64,000 nucleotides of DNA from Rhabditoides inermis. Taxonomy: Eukaryota; Nematoda; Chromadorea; Rhabditida; Rhabditidae. The stretch lies in NCBI GenBank assembly GCA_963966185.1, contig CAWZYM010000111.1:100001-164000 (forward strand). The letters are read 5' to 3'. Below, one piece after another: positions 10,925 through 22,455 of the stretch (position 1 is its first letter; the number at the start of each line of letters is the position of its first letter). The notes beneath the pieces are model-generated. The model saw only the letters and a program-made list of their open reading frames with translations, had not been told where the DNA came from and ran no database searches. The translations under genes and the position numbers were made by a program.

Positions 10925-11237
10925 AACAGTGAAAGAGAGAGAAGGGACGAAGAGAAGGAGATAACACAGTGAGTGAGAGATAGTAGTTTTTTGATAAAAT
11001 CCATATGAATAGTCATAATTCAGCACATATTCAAAATTTCTATGAAATTCAACAAAAGCACATATATTATCTGTTAAAAAGTACTTGCGTAAAGATATTA
11101 AGTTTGTCTTGACCCAATTCAACAAAAGCGCATGCATAAAACGTTTACAAATACTAACACAAACCTGCGCATAACGGACAGTGGACACTAACAGATGAAA
11201 TATAACAATACAAATGAATAACGTCATACGTCCATAT

Positions 11238-11289
<52 letters not shown>

Positions 11290-11403
11290 GGGGGGGAGAG
11301 AGGCGCAGGTTTGTGTTAGTATTTGTAAACGTTTTATGCATGCGCTTTTGTTGAATTGGGTCAAGACAAACTTAATATCTTTACGCAAGTACTTTTTAAC
11401 AGA
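10393..11403 (-). mobile_element. Helitron-like non-autonomous element, member 3 (about 1.0 kb), copy A only
   Basis: Present in copy A and absent from the matching site of copy B (about 27763). Read on the minus strand it starts TCTGTTAAAAAGTACTTG at 11403, just after a host A, and ends with a GC-rich hairpin (AGAGAGGGCGC...GCGCCCTCTCT, 10395-10419) next to the (TA)n tract. The first roughly 330 bp fold back: arms at about 11310-11405 and 11070-11170 are inverted copies. The start, the internal CAACAAAAGCRCATGCATAAAA block and the 3' hairpin match members 1 and 2 (25354 and 31917), which identifies the family. No transposase or helicase ORF is present; long GA tracts lie inside. Confidence 0.65.
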
Positions 11404-11658
11404 TAATATACATATACATATAGGTTCGATTCGATGTGAAACAGTAATCAGAGGATTGCCAATTTCTATTTTTGAAAGAAGATTCGAAGGTAATCGAGAA
11501 AGAAACTTATCCTTATGTTCACTGTCGCCCTCGTCAAAGAAATAGACAACCAATAAACATGTAACCCATTTATTCATTCAAATGTGATTTTAATCAACGA
11601 TAAGCGAAGTAAACTAATCTTGAAGTTTGAGTATGTTATTTTCTAAGCGTAATCTACT

Positions 11659-12324
11659 CTAGTTTCCCTTCTCTCTCAAACACTGCATCAGTCGACCAGA
11701 TTTCAATGTTGCGACGAATTCGCTGCCTGAAATCAGTATTGCTATTTTAAATTTTCAACATTCTGGAGAAATGCTGGTGAATAAAGCCCACCACTTGAAT
11801 TCGCACTCCGAAGTATAGGTTTGATATCCGGCGAGAATGAGGAATCCAGAGAGACTGACACCAGAAATGAGGAGAAAGACTGAAAAAGTGATTGAGAGAG
11901 AGAGAGAGAGGGGGAGGGAGGGAGAGAGAGAGAGACTCACAGACGGCGATAGTGATAGCATTGAATGGCAGTGTGTGCGCGCACTCTGCTTGTATCATGT
12001 TTCTGTATATGCGATCGATGTGGCATGGAATATCCAGAGCAGACAGGAGAGACGCCTACAAACTGCGTTTCGAAAGTATATCTTTGGCTGAATACTCACG
12101 TATGTGCTGTCGAGATGATCGATTATCTGTTCGACTTTCGTTGCTTTCGCCTTCGCTTCAAAGTCTGAAAGGATTCAGTTTAGCACAAACATTTCAAACT
12201 ACATTTCAAGATTGTCACACATTTTCATAACTCACCATTTTTGAGCATCTGGTACAAGTAGTCTTTGTACGCGTCGGCATAGGTCGTCCGAGAAGCACAA
12301 AACGAGTTGGACCTGGAAAAGGAG

Positions 12325-12383
<59 letters not shown>

Positions 12384-15300
12384 AAGAGAGAGGGGGGAGG
12401 AGAGAGGGAGGAACAAAAATACAAGTCGGAAATGATCTGAGAGGATCTGAATGTGAAAGACAATTGAAGCGTTTCGGCATTAGTGCGTGTTTCGAAGAGA
12501 CTGGCAGCAGTTGTAAGGAGAGATCAGAGATAGGGTGATAGGAAGAGAGTGGAGAAGAAAATACTAACTGATAGAAGAAGAAAGAGTTGAAGTATTCCCC
12601 GATTTCGTCCATCTCATTTGTGAGAAACGCGCAGGTCGGCATATCCCGGCTGCCCGATTTGAAACTAAATCAAAGTGAATTAAAATGAAATTCAGGAAAC
12701 TGGGCAGAAATCATAGATTCAGAGATGTCAACGTCCGAAAGGACTATTTATCTCTTATGTTTTGATTAGAACTTTGAAAACCAACTCACAATATGAACGC
12801 GACTGGAAGAATAGTCATGGTCAGGCTCAACAATGCAAACACATACAACACGAGTCCATTCGGGGTATCTAAAGAAAGGGAACGGGTTAGTAGGAACGAC
12901 ACATCCCACCTTTCCAGCAGTAAAAATAGCCAAGTGGTAAAAACAAGAAAATGCACTGTAGAATTGCAATGACAACGGCGAGGACAGTATACAGCCGACT
13001 CGAAGATTCGACGACCTTTTGCAGCTCTACCAACATCTGTTAAATATGTAGTCTCATTAATAGGGATTTAAAGATTAATAATTAATGATTCACATACGCT
13101 ATGCATCGGCGAATCTTCGGCAGAGACATTCGTGCGTTTGATATAGTGTCGGATCTGAAAAGAGCAACAAGTGTAGACGTATTGTGACTTGATCAGTACG
13201 TTTGCGGTGATAGTATCAGTGGTGTTTGTGGGTAGTCCAGCCTAAATCATCACTTGCAACTATTTCACAAATGAAATGTACCATGGAGTCGATCTTTTTC
13301 ATATTGCTCGCAAACGAGTCTGCATCGACCAGGTGTGTCAGCCGGCACTCCACCTTCTTCAGCTCACTCTTCACACCTGCATGAGTGCGGGGTGTGGCAC
13401 GGCGGTGCACGACGGAACACTCACTATCGACTAGGTGAGTGTAGACGTGGTGCATATCGCGCGAGTGGAGCGCGCGATGCACGGAGAGAGCCTCGCAGAT
13501 GATGACACAACCAAACAGCATACTGAGTAGGCACGAGAAGAGCAGAAAGCCGCGGATCGCCTGAACAAACGGATGATGATGAGATTGGAGTTGTCTTTTT
13601 GTCATGCTATCTTCCTCTCTGTCTGTGGCTAGAGAAAAGATGCAGTCAGAAACTACAGTGGTGTGCGCAAATCAGTTGCCGCCAGTTCGAAAATCGTGGT
13701 GGTGGAGCTATTCCTACCGAAAGCATACCATGCAGAAATACTACACATCTAGTCCCACTATCAAAGGTGAAAATAGGCGGGACGCACCCGCATAGGTTTA
13801 GCGATATTTTCTCTATGCCTGTGGATAGAGAAGAGATGGTTAGAAACTATGGACACGAGAGGAGGCAACAATGATCCAGTCATTGATTCAATGTGGCGCA
13901 CCCGCATGTGCCAGTCCCCGTGGATGGCGCGCGAACAGTGCCTGTCATCTTCAGCTACCGTCAACACATACTGGTCATAGAGACGCTCCTTCTCCGTCTT
14001 CTTCTGAAACAGTAATGTTATCAATAGATCAGAACTAATAAAGGATATTAGTATTTAGGTTTAGATAAGTAGATCGATAAATCGTAGATTCTCATTTATC
14101 AGATCTTTTAGATTAGTCATTAGTAGTAAAGGATACTGGTATGTAGATTTAGATCAGTAGATCAGTAGATAAGTATACCTTGTACTGCGATCCGGCAATT
14201 TTCGACTGTGGGGTGAGCGCGAAGGGAGAGTGCATTGACGAGTGATTCTCCATCGATGTCGACCGATTCTTGGTGCTTTTCTCCGACGGCGGCGGGTCCA
14301 TCCCAGCCGTGTCGCGCTGTTGCTTCTTCGGTGGAGGCACTTTGAACTGAAACACACTTCACGTTGCGGTCAGTCTCTTCGAAACACTCCCGAATACCCC
14401 CCGAACACTTCGGATGGGTCGTTGCCCCTTCGAAACTCTCCCGCATGGCTAACGAAGAGACTGACGGCACCATCATACACAGTCACCGATTGCCAACTCA
14501 CTTCAATTGTCGATTCTGTCACGTTTCTGTCGACGACTGTTTTGAGAACGGTTTCCAGCGCGTTCATGACATGCTGAAGTTGTGGATTCATTGGATCTCG
14601 AGAATATCCACTCACTATCCTCGCCATTGTCAATCTATAGACAGCATAGAAGCAAATCGCGACTTGGACTAAGTAAAAGACCGCAATTGTCGGGGTGAGT
14701 GCCTAAGGAAACAAATAATCAGATTCGTTGATCGAAAAAAAACCAACCTCCGTGTAGGATCTGGCAACAGCATTGAGTTCCTTGAACTCAGCTTCGAAAT
14801 CACTCGAAGCAGAAGATCGCACTTTCTGAAATACACAAATCTAATTTTGAGGTCTGGATTAATCAATACCTCGAGAATTTTCTCGAGCACGTTCTTGATT
14901 TCCTTGTTGCCAGCGCTGTCCGAGCGACTGCTGAAGAAGATCTGAAACAATAAAAAAAAAGATTATCGATCGATAATCAGTCGATATTTCCTGCCACACC
15001 GTTTGTTGCTCGTAGAATTCTGCCATCACAGGCAGTAGACCATCGACTGCGAACCACTGCGTGTCGACGGGAGTCAAAGCGGAGTACTCGAAGAGGCACG
15101 CTGAAATCGAAACTGTCGGAGTCTGCGAGTGCACCCTTGGCCAGGCGCCCAGCCGCCGCAGCGCGCGGATGGTGGACACGCGACGCGGCCTGCGCGCTCT
15201 CTTTTCTAGTACTCTCTCCGAGTGTCTGACCGTAGAGAGCGAGAGAGTGGCAGGAAGCGCACTTGGTCGCGTCACGCTCTTTTTCCTTTATCCCATATCC

Positions 15301-15427
15301 CTCTCCTACCATTTAGTTCCGGTCGGCTGGTGGTGGCCGCAGTGGTTCCGGTGGTGGGGTCACCAGTATCGCCGACTGCGACGAGCCACAGCATTGTCCA
15401 TAGGAGAGGCACGCGACCGGCCCGCAT
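11659..15427 (-). CDS. Predicted five-span membrane protein with signal peptide, family not recognised, copy A
   Basis: About 16 exons, roughly 560 residues. In order: signal peptide (RVPLLWTMLWLVAVG), extracellular segment (ACLFEYSALTPVDTQWFAVD), TM1 TIAVFYLVQVAICFYAVYRL, a basic Pro/Ser-rich loop (FKVPPPKKQQRD), a helical stretch KKTEKERLYDQYVL, TM2 GFLLFSCLLSMLFGCVIICE, a Cys-containing loop (KKVECRLTHLVDADS), TM3 VLAVVIAILQCIFLFLPLGY, TM4 NGLVLYVFALLSLTMTILPV, a Cys-rich loop (SRDMPTCAFL, NSFCASRTTYADAYKDYL, AECAHTAIQCYHY), TM5 FLLISGVSLSGFLILAGYQ and a short basic tail ending EREGKLE. The layout resembles prominin or tweety topology, but I see no diagnostic motif of either. The intron before TM5 needs a non-consensus GTCTGT donor to keep the hydrophobic frame. 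The start is 70-100 bp downstream of the probable polyadenylation signal of the Pro/Gln-rich gene, so the two may be co-transcribed. Confidence 0.6.
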
Positions 15428-16162
15428 GCTAGAGGCAGAGGAAGTGGCGGCAGGGGGGAAAGGACACAGACATGATCACAAAACAGAACATGAAATCAAA
15501 TGTTTATTGTTTGTTCATCAGTCTGATTCCGACATGTGCATGCCGTGCCTACATATGATACATGTGCCGACATGTGCATATACCATGTTAGCATGAAGAG
15601 TTTTTTGGTAGCACAATTTTACAGTGGGGTATTGGGGCTCCCTGACACCTTGACTGGAACAGTGCGGCGCGAGTCCTGACTGTTCATGCTTATTCGGAAT
15701 CGCCAACCATGGCATGTGCAAAACGAAATCACTCCTCAGATCATCGTCGATTTTAGCGCAGAATGAAAATCATGTTCTATTTCGTACTATACCATTGAAC
15801 CCATCAACACATCACAGTGTACAGTGCATTCTCGTATTCTTTTATGCTTTTATCACATCGCATTTGAGCAGAGTGGGGGACGTGTCTAGTATTTACAGGG
15901 AGGGGGTTACAGGGAAGGCTATGTTACACCTCCAAAGGCGGCGGATAGAGAACATGACAACTATGAGGAAAAGATCAGTGCGAGGGAGGATCTACAGGAA
16001 AACAAAACACACACATGAAAGACAAAGTGTGTGTGAAAGACATGATATGTGCGTCTTGGGAAGGCGTCGTATTGTAGTAACACTTATTGCAATGATGGGG
16101 AACACTGTAATCTTACAGGGAGTACTGTAATCTTACTGTAGGTTAGTTAGGAATACGGTATG
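15428..16162. other. Probable 3' UTR of the Pro/Gln-rich gene fragment
   Basis: No coding segment is evident. On the minus strand AATAAA occurs near 15504 (plus-strand TTTATTG), which would end the transcript of the gene at 16163 about 70 bp before the next minus-strand start at 15427. The copy B equivalent is 34490-35162, where a Helitron-like element sits directly behind this signal. Confidence 0.4.
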
Positions 16163-16749
16163 TTATCCGAGCGCAGGCAGACCGGGCAGTTGTAGAGGCT
16201 GCACAGGGAACAGGTTGAGTCCGCCGAACGTCATCGGAGCGGCAGTTACTTGCTGAAATCGTATGTATTGATCGATTATCGATTGATTCTCACCACCGGC
16301 TGCTGGTTGTGGATATCGACGAGAGGCATGGCGGTGACCGCCTGCATTCCCGGCATAGGAGGGAACGTGTGCGAGGCTGGAAAGGGGGCGGAGTCAGAGG
16401 GGCGGGGCTTGCGGCACTCACCCATGGGAGGCATGCTCATCATCGGGGGCAGGGTGAAGGGCGCATGGGTGGGCATGGTGAGAGGAATGGGCGTGGCGGC
16501 AGTGGGCGGAGCCGGCGTCACCTGCGAGGGAGTCTCTCTCTCTCTCCCTCCCTCTCTCTCTCTCCCCTCTCTCTCCTCTCTCTCCCTCTCTCTCTCTCTA
16601 CCTCCCTCTTTCTCTCTCTACCTGCACTGGTCCGTGCACGGGAGCGTCTCCCTTGGGCGACTCGCTCTCCTTGCCCGCATTCTCCAGTGACAGCAGTGGC
16701 GCGGCGCGAGCCTGCGCGTGGCCCTGCGCCGGCGACTGCAAACAGAGCG

Positions 16750-16780
<31 letters not shown>

Positions 16781-17129
16781 TATCATTCTCCATTATGCAC
16801 TACTGTATGGATAACAAACGTGTGTTGCAAGTGTCTAGTGCCTCCCACTCACTTGTGATCTTTTTATCACAGTACTCTCTCCACCCTCTAATGCGCTCCT
16901 CCTCCCACCCACCGATCCGAAGTTGAATAGATTAAATATAGCGGACAGCGGGTTGCCAGCGTTCTGAGGCTGTTGTTGCTGCGGGAAGCCGCCCTGGTTG
17001 AATCCTGAAAGCAAGACAAATTGATTTATTGAGTTATCGATTGATTATCGATTCCTCTCACCCTGCTGCTGCGGCTGCTGGAAGCCGTTCTGGTTCTGGA
17101 AGTGCTGCTGCTGAAACGGAATGGAGGGT

Positions 17130-17189
<60 letters not shown>

Positions 17190-17477
17190 CGCACGGTGAG
17201 TTGCATGTGCTGATTCCAGTTCTGCTGGTGCTGGTAGAACATCTGCTCCAGTGGCGAGCCCGACTGTAAGCAGCCGAGGACAGGTATTGATTATTGTGGA
17301 TTATTGATTGATTTGGTTCGGCTCTCTCACCTGTCCACCCTGCTGTCCGAACTGACCAGGTTGTTGACCGAACTGTCCCTGAAAATACGATAGGGTTATT
17401 TCACAAGCTCTCTACATTCACAAAATGTGCCGGCGCAATAGCGCCGCTTGGTTTGTGTTAGTCCGATACGCGCGCTG
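16163..17477 (-). pseudogene. Pro/Gln-rich secreted protein gene, 3' fragment (copy A)
   Basis: Eight 3' exons match those of the complete gene at 35163-40329, from GQFGQQPGQFGQQGGQ (about 17380) through QMFYQHQQNWNQHMQL, GFQQPQQQG, FPQQQQPQNAGNPLSAI, ENAGKESESPKGDAPVHG and PMPGMQAVTAMPLV to the terminal GGLNLFPVQPLQLPGLPALG. The sequence then runs into the duplication junction inside an intron, so signal peptide, promoter and the 5' half are missing. A few amino-acid replacements distinguish it from copy B (for example MSMPPM versus MSIPPM). Transcription would need a new promoter, unless the junction is an assembly artefact. Confidence 0.8.
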
Positions 17478-17484
17478 GACAGCG
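17474..17484. other. Tandem duplication junction
   Basis: Left of 17478 the sequence matches 36479-36512 of the Pro/Gln-rich gene intron (GTCCGATACGCGCGCTG). Right of it the sequence matches the esterase exon at 1685 onward (CAGCGCGCATCACCAGGAG). Only GA (17478-17479) is shared by both sides, as expected for microhomology or end-joining repair, not recombination between long repeats. Confidence 0.9.
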
Positions 17485-18239
17485 CGCATCACCAGGAGAA
17501 GAACAAAACGCCTGTCAAGGGTGGGTGTGCTATAGAATAAACAATGGATGGAGGGCACGATATATTTCATAATAGATTTCATAATATAAACATTTCATAA
17601 TAGAATAGTTCATTACTGCGTTGAGGTGCGAGATGAGACACAAAAAAGCCTACAGTGGGGAAGTATGAAAGCAATCACTCCAGTACTGTTTATTCTATGT
17701 TGATTGTGGCACCTCAGGATGAGCTACAGTAACCCGACCCGGTTATATACAGTACTTTTTTCCAGGCGTACACCACGCGGATGAGATGCGTCTGTTCATC
17801 GACGACCCGCATCCGCTGAACGAAGACGATCGGAAGGTGCAGAGGGCGCTCGTCGATTCACTCGTCGCGTTCATCAAGACGGGGTACGGTGATTGGCAAT
17901 GGGTCAAACTATTTCGAGAGATGCGTCCTTTAATCAACGTTTACAGCTCGCCCTCGCTCCCTTCGCAGCCGTGGCTGCCCGTCACTGCCGACGCGCCACT
18001 CAAACACATGTCATTCGACGTGGAATCCATTATGAAGCAGGAGTTCAGGAAGGACGCCGTCGAGTTCTGGACCAAGGTGGGCTACTGAGAGAGAGAGGGG
18101 AGAGAGAGGGAGAGAGAGAGAGAGAGAGGGAGATAGAGAGGTCCCTCCCTTGCAGACGGTCCCCTCCCTGGTGGCCTCTTCGCACGTGCAACGTCGACTA
18201 CCCGCCGCCGCCTCTCTCCCCATCCACACTGAGCTATGA
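17482..18239 (+). pseudogene. Carboxylesterase 3' fragment (copy B)
   Basis: Contains the 3' part of the SAHHQEKNKTPVKG exon and the last three exons, including the catalytic-His segment VHHADEMRLFIDDPHP and the HTEL C-terminus. All upstream exons, the nucleophile region and the promoter are absent because the block starts mid-exon. Splice sites are intact, and in the last exon every difference from copy A is synonymous. That is odd for a fragment cut from its promoter and suggests a very recent duplication or haplotype duplication in the assembly. Confidence 0.8.
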
Positions 18240-18513
18240 ATCGAGACCACCAACCCCCACCTGCGCATCAGGGTCATCGAGGGGTTCCGATGACGTCACC
18301 GTTGATTTGATTTGATGACGTCACTTCGCTATGCGGCAACAATCTCTTTATGTCATGGGTATGAGTATCTCTAATTGAAATAAATATGTTATTTGAATCG
18401 AACATCGACTGTGTCTGCTCAAGGTACAAAGACACACAAGGGATGTCACACAAAATGGTATTGGTATGATTTCTATTTATAGAAAGTGTCAGTGAAATAT
18501 CATAGCTAGTAGT

Positions 18514-18757
18514 CTAGCAGTCTAGCAGCAGCGTCTTTCCATGGTTCATCGTATGGATGTCTCCGTAGATGTCATTGCTCATTCTGAGGGCGCCGGTAGA
18601 TGGGTAGCGAGTAGTGCATTCCATACCCTGCAATTGGTGATTGGGTCCCGACACGAATGTTCGCGACCGCCCATTGAACTCACGAAGCAGTTGTGTGTGA
18701 TTTTCAGGTACGGTTCGACCTCATAGCACGATACACCGTCGCGATGGAACCCCTAAG

Positions 18758-18801
<44 letters not shown>

Positions 18802-19214
18802 ACCATGATCTTGAGGTAGTATGTCTCGTTGTGTTTGAATCTGACGTCCATCACCTTCAGTTCATCATCGTCATCTGAAACACAAAAAAAAAATCGCGAT
18901 TACGTTTATCGTGAACTCACTGAAGAACACTGGGTTGTCTTGTTCCTGAAACAAAAAAAAATCGTTTTCGAAAAAGGAAGAAACCATACCCATAGCACGA
19001 CACGAGCTTTGACTTGCATTCGCCAAGAGTTGTCCATGTTGGCGCATCCAATGTCTCCTAGACATCTCTCTCTCTCTCTCTCTCCCCCTCTCTCCCCCTC
19101 TCTCTCTCTCTCTCCCTCTATATCACCTTGAAGTGTTACAGAGTATTCACCCCACTCATAGCTCGCCGTGCAAGCGATTAGGCAGAGACAAAACAGTACA
19201 ATGGGAAGAAACAT
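18514..19214 (-). CDS. Transthyretin-like (TTR family) secreted protein, paralogue 1, copy B
   Basis: Counterpart of 2783-3501 with the same six exons. The signal peptide differs (MFLPIVLFCLCLIACTAS), and the chain reads YEWGEYSVTLQGDIGCANMD, VKARVVLW, EQDNPVFF, DDDELKVMDVRFKHNETYYL, HRDGVSCYEVEPYLKITHNCF and the end GKTLLLDC. It gains an extra Cys (VSCYE where copy A has VSGGE), giving five cysteines in the mature chain, unusual for the family. The frame is intact throughout. Confidence 0.85.
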
Positions 19215-19456
19215 TATCAAATGATGCTTTCAAAGTCGCCATTGTGCTTATCAATGTCTTATCAATGTATGCAAAATTATGCGCATCCGAAACATCGAAA
19301 TTAAAAGTTTCTCACTAATCGATAAAATAATAACGTTTTTTTAATCATAGTCACAAGTTTTTCAGGATTCTTCAACAATTCTCGAAAAAACGATAGTATA
19401 AATTGCATAGTTTATTAAACGACGATCAATGTCAAATACGTCATCAAATGACGTCA

Positions 19457-19703
19457 CTAGCAGCCGAGCAACAGCGTCTTTCCACCGTTGATCGTGTGGA
19501 TGTCTCCGTAGACGTCGTCGTTGTTCATTCTGACTGAGCCGGTGGATGGATAGCGAGTGGTGCATACTCTACCCTGCAACCGGTGGTTGGGTCCCGACAC
19601 GAATGTATGTGACCGTATTATCGACTCACAAAGCAGTTGTGAGTGATTATCAGGTACGGCTCGACCTCGCCACCAGATCCGCCGTCGCTATGGAACGCCT
19701 AGG

Positions 19704-19749
<46 letters not shown>

Positions 19750-20170
19750 TCTCTCGCTCTTTCTCTTTCTCTCCTCCCTTCCCCTCTCTTTCCCTCTCTT
19801 TCTCTCTCTCTTTTTCACTCACCTTTATCTTGAGAAAGTATGTCTCGTTGTGTTTGAATGCGACATCCATTTTTTTCAATTCGTCATCGTAATATGAAAC
19901 AAACATTTTTAGCGTTTAGGAATTGCTGACGAAAATAACTCACTGAAGATCCATGCATTGTCTTCTTCCTGAAAGAAACCTAATAATTCGTTGAACGTTT
20001 TGGAAAAAGGAAAACAAAAATCTAACCCATAAGACGACACGAGCGTTGACGTTCCAATGCGAATAAAGCGAGTTGGCCATGTTGGCGCATCCAATGCCTC
20101 CTAGACATCTCTCTTTTTTCCTCTCTCTCTATCTCTTTTTCCTCTCTCCCTCTCTCTCTCCCTCTCTCTC

Positions 20171-20211
<41 letters not shown>

Positions 20212-20317
20212 CTCTCTCTCTACCTTGGAGTGTCAGGGGGTAATCGCCATGTTCATATTCATAACTAGTTGCGCGATCGAATAGACACAGACAAAACAGT
20301 ACAATGGAAAGAAACAT
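19457..20317 (-). CDS. Transthyretin-like (TTR family) secreted protein, paralogue 2, copy B
   Basis: Counterpart of 3812-4674. Signal peptide MFLSIVLFCLCLFDRATS, YPLTLQGGIGC, DDELKKMDVAFKHNETYFL, FHSDGGSGGEVEPYLIITHNCF and C-terminus INGGKTLLLGC. HRD of copy A reads HSD here. All introns keep GT/AG ends and the frame is open. GA/CT tracts in introns 1 and 4 differ in length from copy A, as expected for microsatellites. Confidence 0.85.
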
Positions 20318-20601
20318 GATCGAATGATGCTCTCCATTGTGATATTGGGCTTATCAAGGCCATTATGGACACATAACTATGCGCATTCGAAATATTAACA
20401 TTGAAAGCTTCTCATTGATTGATAAAATAATAACGCTTTTGTATATTAAGAATCAAAACGTTTGAGGATTTCTATACACATTACATAATTTAATGGTTTG
20501 GTTCGCTATAGAGCTAGTCCCGTGTCCATTATCCGCCTCCATTCGTCGCAGTCGTCACTTCTCGCTAGTCTTGTTCCCTTTTCTCCTTGTACCTTGTAGC
20601 T

Positions 20602-20803
20602 CTATCTCAATCGTCGCTCCTCGGAGTGTCTTGTCTTCAGCAGGTCCCTCATCCTCTCCGACAGTTCCTTTTCATATGGTTTCCCCAGGAGCGGTAGCGA
20701 CCGTGGCCTGCTTGAGTGTGATGAGCCTCGCATGTCGAGGTTAGACTTACATGGTGTTCAATGACAAGTGCAGCACAAGAAAAGTAGCACTTGCTAGCAC
20801 CAT
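20602..20803 (-). CDS. Putative 52-residue secreted peptide, two exons, not in any family I know
   Basis: Exon 1 (20803-20751) starts ATGGTGCTAGC and encodes a short hydrophobic N-terminus (MVLASATFLVLHLSLNT) that could be a signal peptide. A consensus donor GTAAGT follows, then a 43-bp intron and the acceptor CAAGCAG. Exon 2 (20707-20602) encodes a basic, probably helical segment (GKPYEKELSERMRDLLKTRH) ending in a stop. The support is that exon 2 of copy A differs at six positions, all silent. Nothing links it to a known hormone or enzyme. It sits between TTR paralogues 3 and 2 on the same strand. A shorter 35-residue product could start at the ATG formed across the splice. Confidence 0.45.
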
Positions 20804-20944
20804 CTAGTATCTAGATGGGCATTCTCTCTCAATCACTCTGTCACTGTTGCAGAGTAGCAACACTATCGCCGGATGGTATCAATAATACATACGAAAATAA
20901 TGAATGCACAATTTATTAAACCACGATCAATGTCAATGACGTCA

Positions 20945-21537
20945 CTAGCAGCCCAGTAACAGCGTCTCTCCATGATTTATCGTAAAGGTGGTCCCGTAGT
21001 GCACATTGCCCAGACTGAGAGAACCCGTAGATGGGTAGCGAGTGGTGCATTCCATACCCTGCAAGTGGTGGCTGGGTCCCGACACGAATGTTTTCGACCG
21101 CCCATCGACTCACGAAGCAGTTGTGTGTGATTCTCAGGTACGGCTCGATCAGGCCGCCCGAACCGCCGTCCTTATGGAAACCCTGGAAATCTCTCTCTTT
21201 TCTCCATGTCTCTCTGTATCTCCCTCACTCTCACACCTTTATTTTGAAATAGTATGTCTCGTTGTGTTTGAATCTGACGTCCATCACCTTCAGTTCGTCA
21301 TCGCTATCTGATTGAAACAACTTAGGAGTTCAAGAAAAAAAATACCTGTGCTACAAACTCGTCAACTCACTGAAGAATAGTGGGTTGTCTTCTTCCTGAA
21401 AGAGATATCTTTTTTATTTATTTTATAGACACTGCCGCGTACCCAAAGAACGATGCGAGCGCTGACGGTCTGCCAAGGGTAGTTCACTCGAAAGTCGACA
21501 CATGCGATGTCTCCTGCGAGAATCTCTCTTTCTCTCT

Positions 21538-21572
<35 letters not shown>

Positions 21573-21697
21573 TTTTTCCTTTTCTCTCTTTCTCTCTCTA
21601 TTTTTCTCTCTCTCTCACCTTGAAGTGTCACTGAGTAATCGTCCCAGTCCGCGCGAACGCAAAGGAACAGACAAAACATTACTATAGAAAGAAACAT
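20945..21697 (-). CDS. Transthyretin-like (TTR family) secreted protein, paralogue 3, copy B
   Basis: Counterpart of 5869-6611 with all six exons. Signal peptide MFLSIVMFCLFLCVRA, DDYSVTLQGDIACVDFR, VSARIVLW, EEDNPLFF, SDDELKVMDVRFKHNETYYF, FHKDGGSGGLIEPYLRITHNCF, GMECTTRYPSTGSLSLGN and C-terminus INHGETLLLGC. Four conserved Cys. Exon 5 here has a cleaner acceptor (ATTTCCAG) than copy A. The frame is intact. Confidence 0.85.
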
Positions 21698-21900
21698 GAC
21701 CAAATGATGGTTTTCATCTTGCCATGGTGTTTATAATAGAGAATATGAAATTTTATGCGCATTTTGAATAATCAAGATTGATATATTGCCATAAATTGAT
21801 TTGTTCATATTTTTTGTTGTATGTATGAACGATCGAACACAACTGTTGGCCGCGTCGCACACAATGGGCACGTGTGCAGTCCGCGAGGAAGGAACGCCCC

Positions 21901-21901
21901 G

Positions 21902-21947
<46 letters not shown>
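21901..21947. repeat. (AAC)n tract, about 15 units
   Basis: Copy B equivalent of the tract at 6815-6904, about half as long. It is a good length-polymorphism marker between the two copies. Confidence 0.95.
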
Positions 21948-22159
21948 CGTGTCTCTCTGCGCTCTTCCGGCTCCATCCTCGGCTACCTTTTCCAGCTGGG
22001 TGACCACCTCAGCCAGTCACTTTCAAGCAAGAGCAAGACTATCTACTCATTCCCGCACACGTCTACGATTTCGTATAATTCCCGCAGATTTTGATGTTTA
22101 AATGTGTTTTCCATGTGATAAACGTTTTTGAGTATATTCGAATGTGTTCTGGATATCAG

Positions 22160-22455
22160 GATGAGTGGTATGTATAGTCTTCGCCTGGAGGATAGTTTCT
22201 GTTATTGCCAGCCGGGGTCAGTTGGCGAAACTCAGTTGCGAGCAAGAGAGGTCAGACAGCGCGAGCAAATGGTCGAGTGCCGCGCGGCCTCTTTGATTCG
22301 CATGCCGGCTTCTTTGATCGATATTATCGTTTGAAAGCGCGCGCTTGGGTCTCTTCACGACTAGAAGGTAGATCGAATGCGACTAGAGGGTAGATCGATT
22401 TTCTACCGTAATCTGGCAAACTATCTCCCAGAATAATATTATACGAATGCAAAAG
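22160..22455. mobile_element. Candidate insertion with imperfect inverted ends, copy B only
   Basis: Copy A reads continuously from ATATCAGGATGA (about 7141) into GGGGCGGGGCTGGGAG, whereas copy B has about 300 extra bases between these anchors. Near the ends lie GGAGGATAGTTT (about 22188) and AACTATCTCC (about 22418), an imperfect inverted pair that also includes TGCCAG/CTGGCA. No clear target duplication and no ORF. It lies in the kinase upstream region and could affect its promoter. Confidence 0.4.

Larger units (their letters stand above)
1685..17479 (+). repeat. Segmental duplication, copy A (about 15.8 kb)
   Basis: This block recurs in direct orientation at 17478-36514. It starts inside the esterase exon encoding NYDSAHHQ and ends inside an intron of the Pro/Gln-rich gene. 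Order: esterase 3' part, TTR x3 with the broken small-peptide gene, kinase, membrane protein, Pro/Gln-rich 3' part. Coding stretches of the two copies are nearly identical; the first kinase exon differs at about one of 185 bases. Copy A alone holds the hAT-type MITE at 5129-5695 and the Helitron-like element at 10393-11403. Confidence 0.9.

Noticed and set aside
10649..11227. 192-codon minus ORF
   Set aside because: It crosses a (GA)n tract and the interior of Helitron-like member 3; no known motif.
11659..15427. Calling the membrane protein a prominin or tweety homologue
   Set aside because: The topology is similar, but I found no conserved motif of either family.
17400..17480. Short palindrome CGGCGCAATAGCGCCG as a Helitron 3' hairpin
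   Set aside because: It is present in both copies at the same place within an intron and has no element borders.
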